This document shows, piece after piece, positions 62,451-64,000 of a stretch of DNA of 64,000 bases; position 1 is the stretch's first letter; each line of letters starts with the position of its first letter. The stretch comes from an uncultured Sulfitobacter sp. GTDB lineage: Bacteria > Pseudomonadota > Alphaproteobacteria > Rhodobacterales > Rhodobacteraceae. The notes beneath the pieces are model-generated. The model made no database searches. It was not told the DNA's origin and saw nothing but the letters and a program-made list of their open reading frames with translations. The DNA is taken from the NCBI RefSeq assembly GCF_947502895.1, contig NZ_CANNBM010000001.1:124001-188000 (forward strand), in the 5' to 3' direction. The position numbers were made by a program, and so were the translations under genes.

Positions 62451-64000
62451 ATGGATATCAAAACACTGACCGCGAACCTGTCAGTCACCCCGCAGATCAC
62501 CGTATCTGACCTCCAGACAATCAAAGACGCTGGATTTCGCGCAATTATTTGCAATCGCCCTGACGGCGAAGGTGCTGATCAACCCACCTTTGCCGAGATT
62601 GAAAAGGCCGCAAAGAAAGTTGGGATGGAGGCGGCCTATCAGCCTATCGTGTCTGGCAAAGTATCCGATGAAGATGCGACAGCCTTTGATGCGGCTGTTG
62701 CCCACTTGCCCGGGCCAGTGCTCGCCTATTGTCGCACAGGCACACGCTCCGCCACGCTTTGGTCGCTGTCTCAGGCGAAAACGCGCAGTGCCGCTGATAT
62801 CTTGGCAGCGACAAAGGCCGCGGGCTATGACATGGGTGGCGTCGTGCGTCGGATTGTGAACGGTGGCAAGACACCGACCGATACGGGTGATGCGCAATAT
62901 GACATCGTGATCGTCGGTGCCGGTGCTGGCGGGATCGCCGCCGCGGCCAGCCTGAAATCGCGCAAGCCGGGCCTTGAAATCGCGATCATCGATCCTGCTG
63001 ACATCCACTACTACCAACCGGGCTGGACGATGGTCGGCGGTGGCATTTTCGAGCCGCAGCAAACATCCCGCACGATGGGGTCCTTGATCCCGCAGGGTGT
63101 GCATTGGATCAAGGCCGCCGTTGCGGCCTTCGAGCCTGAGAATAATGCCGTGATCCTCGATGGGTGTCGTGTTGTGAAATACAACCGAATGATCGTTTGC
63201 CCGGGGCTTAAGCTTGATTGGAACAAGGTCGAAGGCCTTGTGGATACACTGGGCCAGAACGGTGTGACATCGAACTATCGCTATGATCTGGCGCCTTATA
63301 CATGGGAGCTGGTGAAGGGCATGAAAGAAGGCCGCGCGATCTTTACGCAGCCGCCAATGCCGATCAAATGCGCTGGCGCACCGCAGAAGGCGATGTATCT
63401 GTCTGGTGATGCATGGCACCGCAAAGGCGTTCTTAAAAACATTGATATCCAGTTTAACAATGCTGGCGGCGTGCTGTTCGGGGTGAAGGACTATGTTCCT
63501 GCGCTGATGGAATATGTCAAAAAATACGATGCTAAGCTCAACTTCTTCCACAACCTTGTCGCTGTGGACGGGCCTGCGAAAAAGGCGTGGTTCGATGTGG
63601 CCAAGCCAGACACAGAGGTCGAGCGGGTCGAGATGGCATTCGACATGATGCACGTCTGCCCACCACAAACAGCACCAGATTTCATCCGTGCCTCTGCGCT
63701 CGCAGACGCTGCTGGTTGGGTCGATGTGGATCAAGCCACACTGCGCCACAAGACTTACGAGAATATCTGGTCCTTGGGTGATGTAATGAATGCTCCCAAC
63801 GCCAAGACGGCAGCGGCAGCGCGCATTCAGGCCCCAATCGTGGCCGAGAACATTGTCGCTGACATGCGCGGCGGAGCCCCCGTCGCGCAGTATAACGGCT
63901 ATGGGTCCTGCCCGCTGACGGTTGAGCGCGGCAAGATTGTCTTGGCCGAGTTTGGATATGGCGGCGCCATGCTGCCCAGTTTCCCGAAATATCTGGTGGA
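62451..64000 (+). CDS. DUF442-sulfide:quinone oxidoreductase fusion, 3' truncated
   Basis: An open frame running off the window (over 516 residues). Residues 1-135 are a DUF442/phosphatase-like domain with the loop AYCRTGTRSATLW (Cys-x4-Arg), as found fused to Blh in other bacteria. Residues 145 onward are a flavoprotein disulfide reductase: VIVGAGAGGIAAAASL (FAD motif), KCAGAPQKAMYLS (redox Cys, type-II SQR as in animal SQOR), HVCPPQTAPDF (second redox Cys), and GDVMNAPNAKTAAAAR. SQR oxidises sulfide to persulfide and feeds the quinone pool. GGAGAAACGGATAA precedes the ATG. Confidence 0.88.
   Translation, partial: MDIKTLTANLSVTPQITVSDLQTIKDAGFRAIICNRPDGEGADQPTFAEIEKAAKKVGMEAAYQPIVSGKVSDEDATAFDAAVAHLPGPVLAYCRTGTRSATLWSLSQAKTRSAADILAATKAAGYDMGGVVRRIVNGGKTPTDTGDAQYDIVIVGAGAGGIAAAASLKSRKPGLEIAIIDPADIHYYQPGWTMVGGGIFEPQQTSRTMGSLIPQGVHWIKAAVAAFEPENNAVILDGCRVVKYNRMIVCPGLKLDWNKVEGLVDTLGQNGVTSNYRYDLAPYTWELVKGMKEGRAIFTQPPMPIKCAGAPQKAMYLSGDAWHRKGVLKNIDIQFNNAGGVLFGVKDYVPALMEYVKKYDAKLNFFHNLVAVDGPAKKAWFDVAKPDTEVERVEMAFDMMHVCPPQTAPDFIRASALADAAGWVDVDQATLRHKTYENIWSLGDVMNAPNAKTAAAARIQAPIVAENIVADMRGGAPVAQYNGYGSCPLTVERGKIVLAEFGYGGAMLPSFPKYLV

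Overview
The window is a chromosomal stretch of a marine alphaproteobacterium, most likely a Rhodobacteraceae member of the Roseobacter group. The evidence is moderately high GC, dense ATGA/TGATG-coupled operons, a pobA-pcaCHG cluster, a ugpBAEC importer, a MetR/MetF pair, and several small genes that I associate with that family (from memory, not from a search). No plasmid or phage backbone is visible, except for one small integrated element at a tRNA-Cys gene.

Layout. 1-6.7 kb: 3' end of metG, a membrane-anchored RTX protein, and a glycerol-3-phosphate-type ABC importer (ugpBAEC). 7-13.3 kb: aromatic catabolism. pobA-pcaC-pcaH-pcaG on the minus strand turn 4-hydroxybenzoate into protocatechuate and open its ring. 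Divergent from them, a CalA-like SDR overlaps a gene for a cytochrome P450 fused to an FMN/[2Fe-2S] reductase whose heme domain resembles CYP199A O-demethylases. 13.4-24 kb: metR/metF around a 16-bp perfect palindrome, a thioesterase, a DUF2235 hydrolase, a lone form-II CoxL-type molybdoenzyme, valS and a crotonase. 23.5-37 kb: two PLP aminotransferases, an ABC exporter, a TIGR04283 glycosyltransferase, ygfZ, efp, a DUF6280-type gene, cobQ, and a conserved block of a PopZ-like polar organiser, tolC and pcm.

37.2-42.4 kb: an integrative element of about 5.1 kb in tRNA-Cys, bounded by identical 48-bp att repeats. It carries a tyrosine recombinase, a small coupled gene, a PD-(D/E)XK nuclease-like protein and an HNH protein with a zinc ribbon. 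It is AT-richer than its surroundings and contains a structured non-coding stretch of almost 1 kb. It is the most mobile and least characterised part of the window.

42.4-55 kb: mostly housekeeping and regulators: XRE, DUF2061, a TPP enzyme with a divergent Lrp regulator, class II aldolase, an LdtR-like MarR regulator, sdhE, aspartate aminotransferase, a MATE pump, an epoxide-hydrolase-like protein, a DMT transporter and an AhpD-like protein.

55.3-64 kb: a coherent sulfide/persulfide and respiration module. A 1-Cys peroxiredoxin gene leads into a cyanide-insensitive-type bd oxidase (cioA, cioB, and a 36-aa DUF2474 subunit). Facing it are an Rrf2 and a Crp/Fnr regulator (overlapping genes), then DUF2892, two YeeE/YedE half-transporters, a His-rich exported protein, a persulfide-dioxygenase-like MBL hydrolase, and a DUF442 domain fused to a type-II sulfide:quinone reductase that runs off the window end. 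A related 15-bp dyad occurs in both promoter regions, suggesting one regulon that couples sulfide oxidation to a sulfide-tolerant terminal oxidase.
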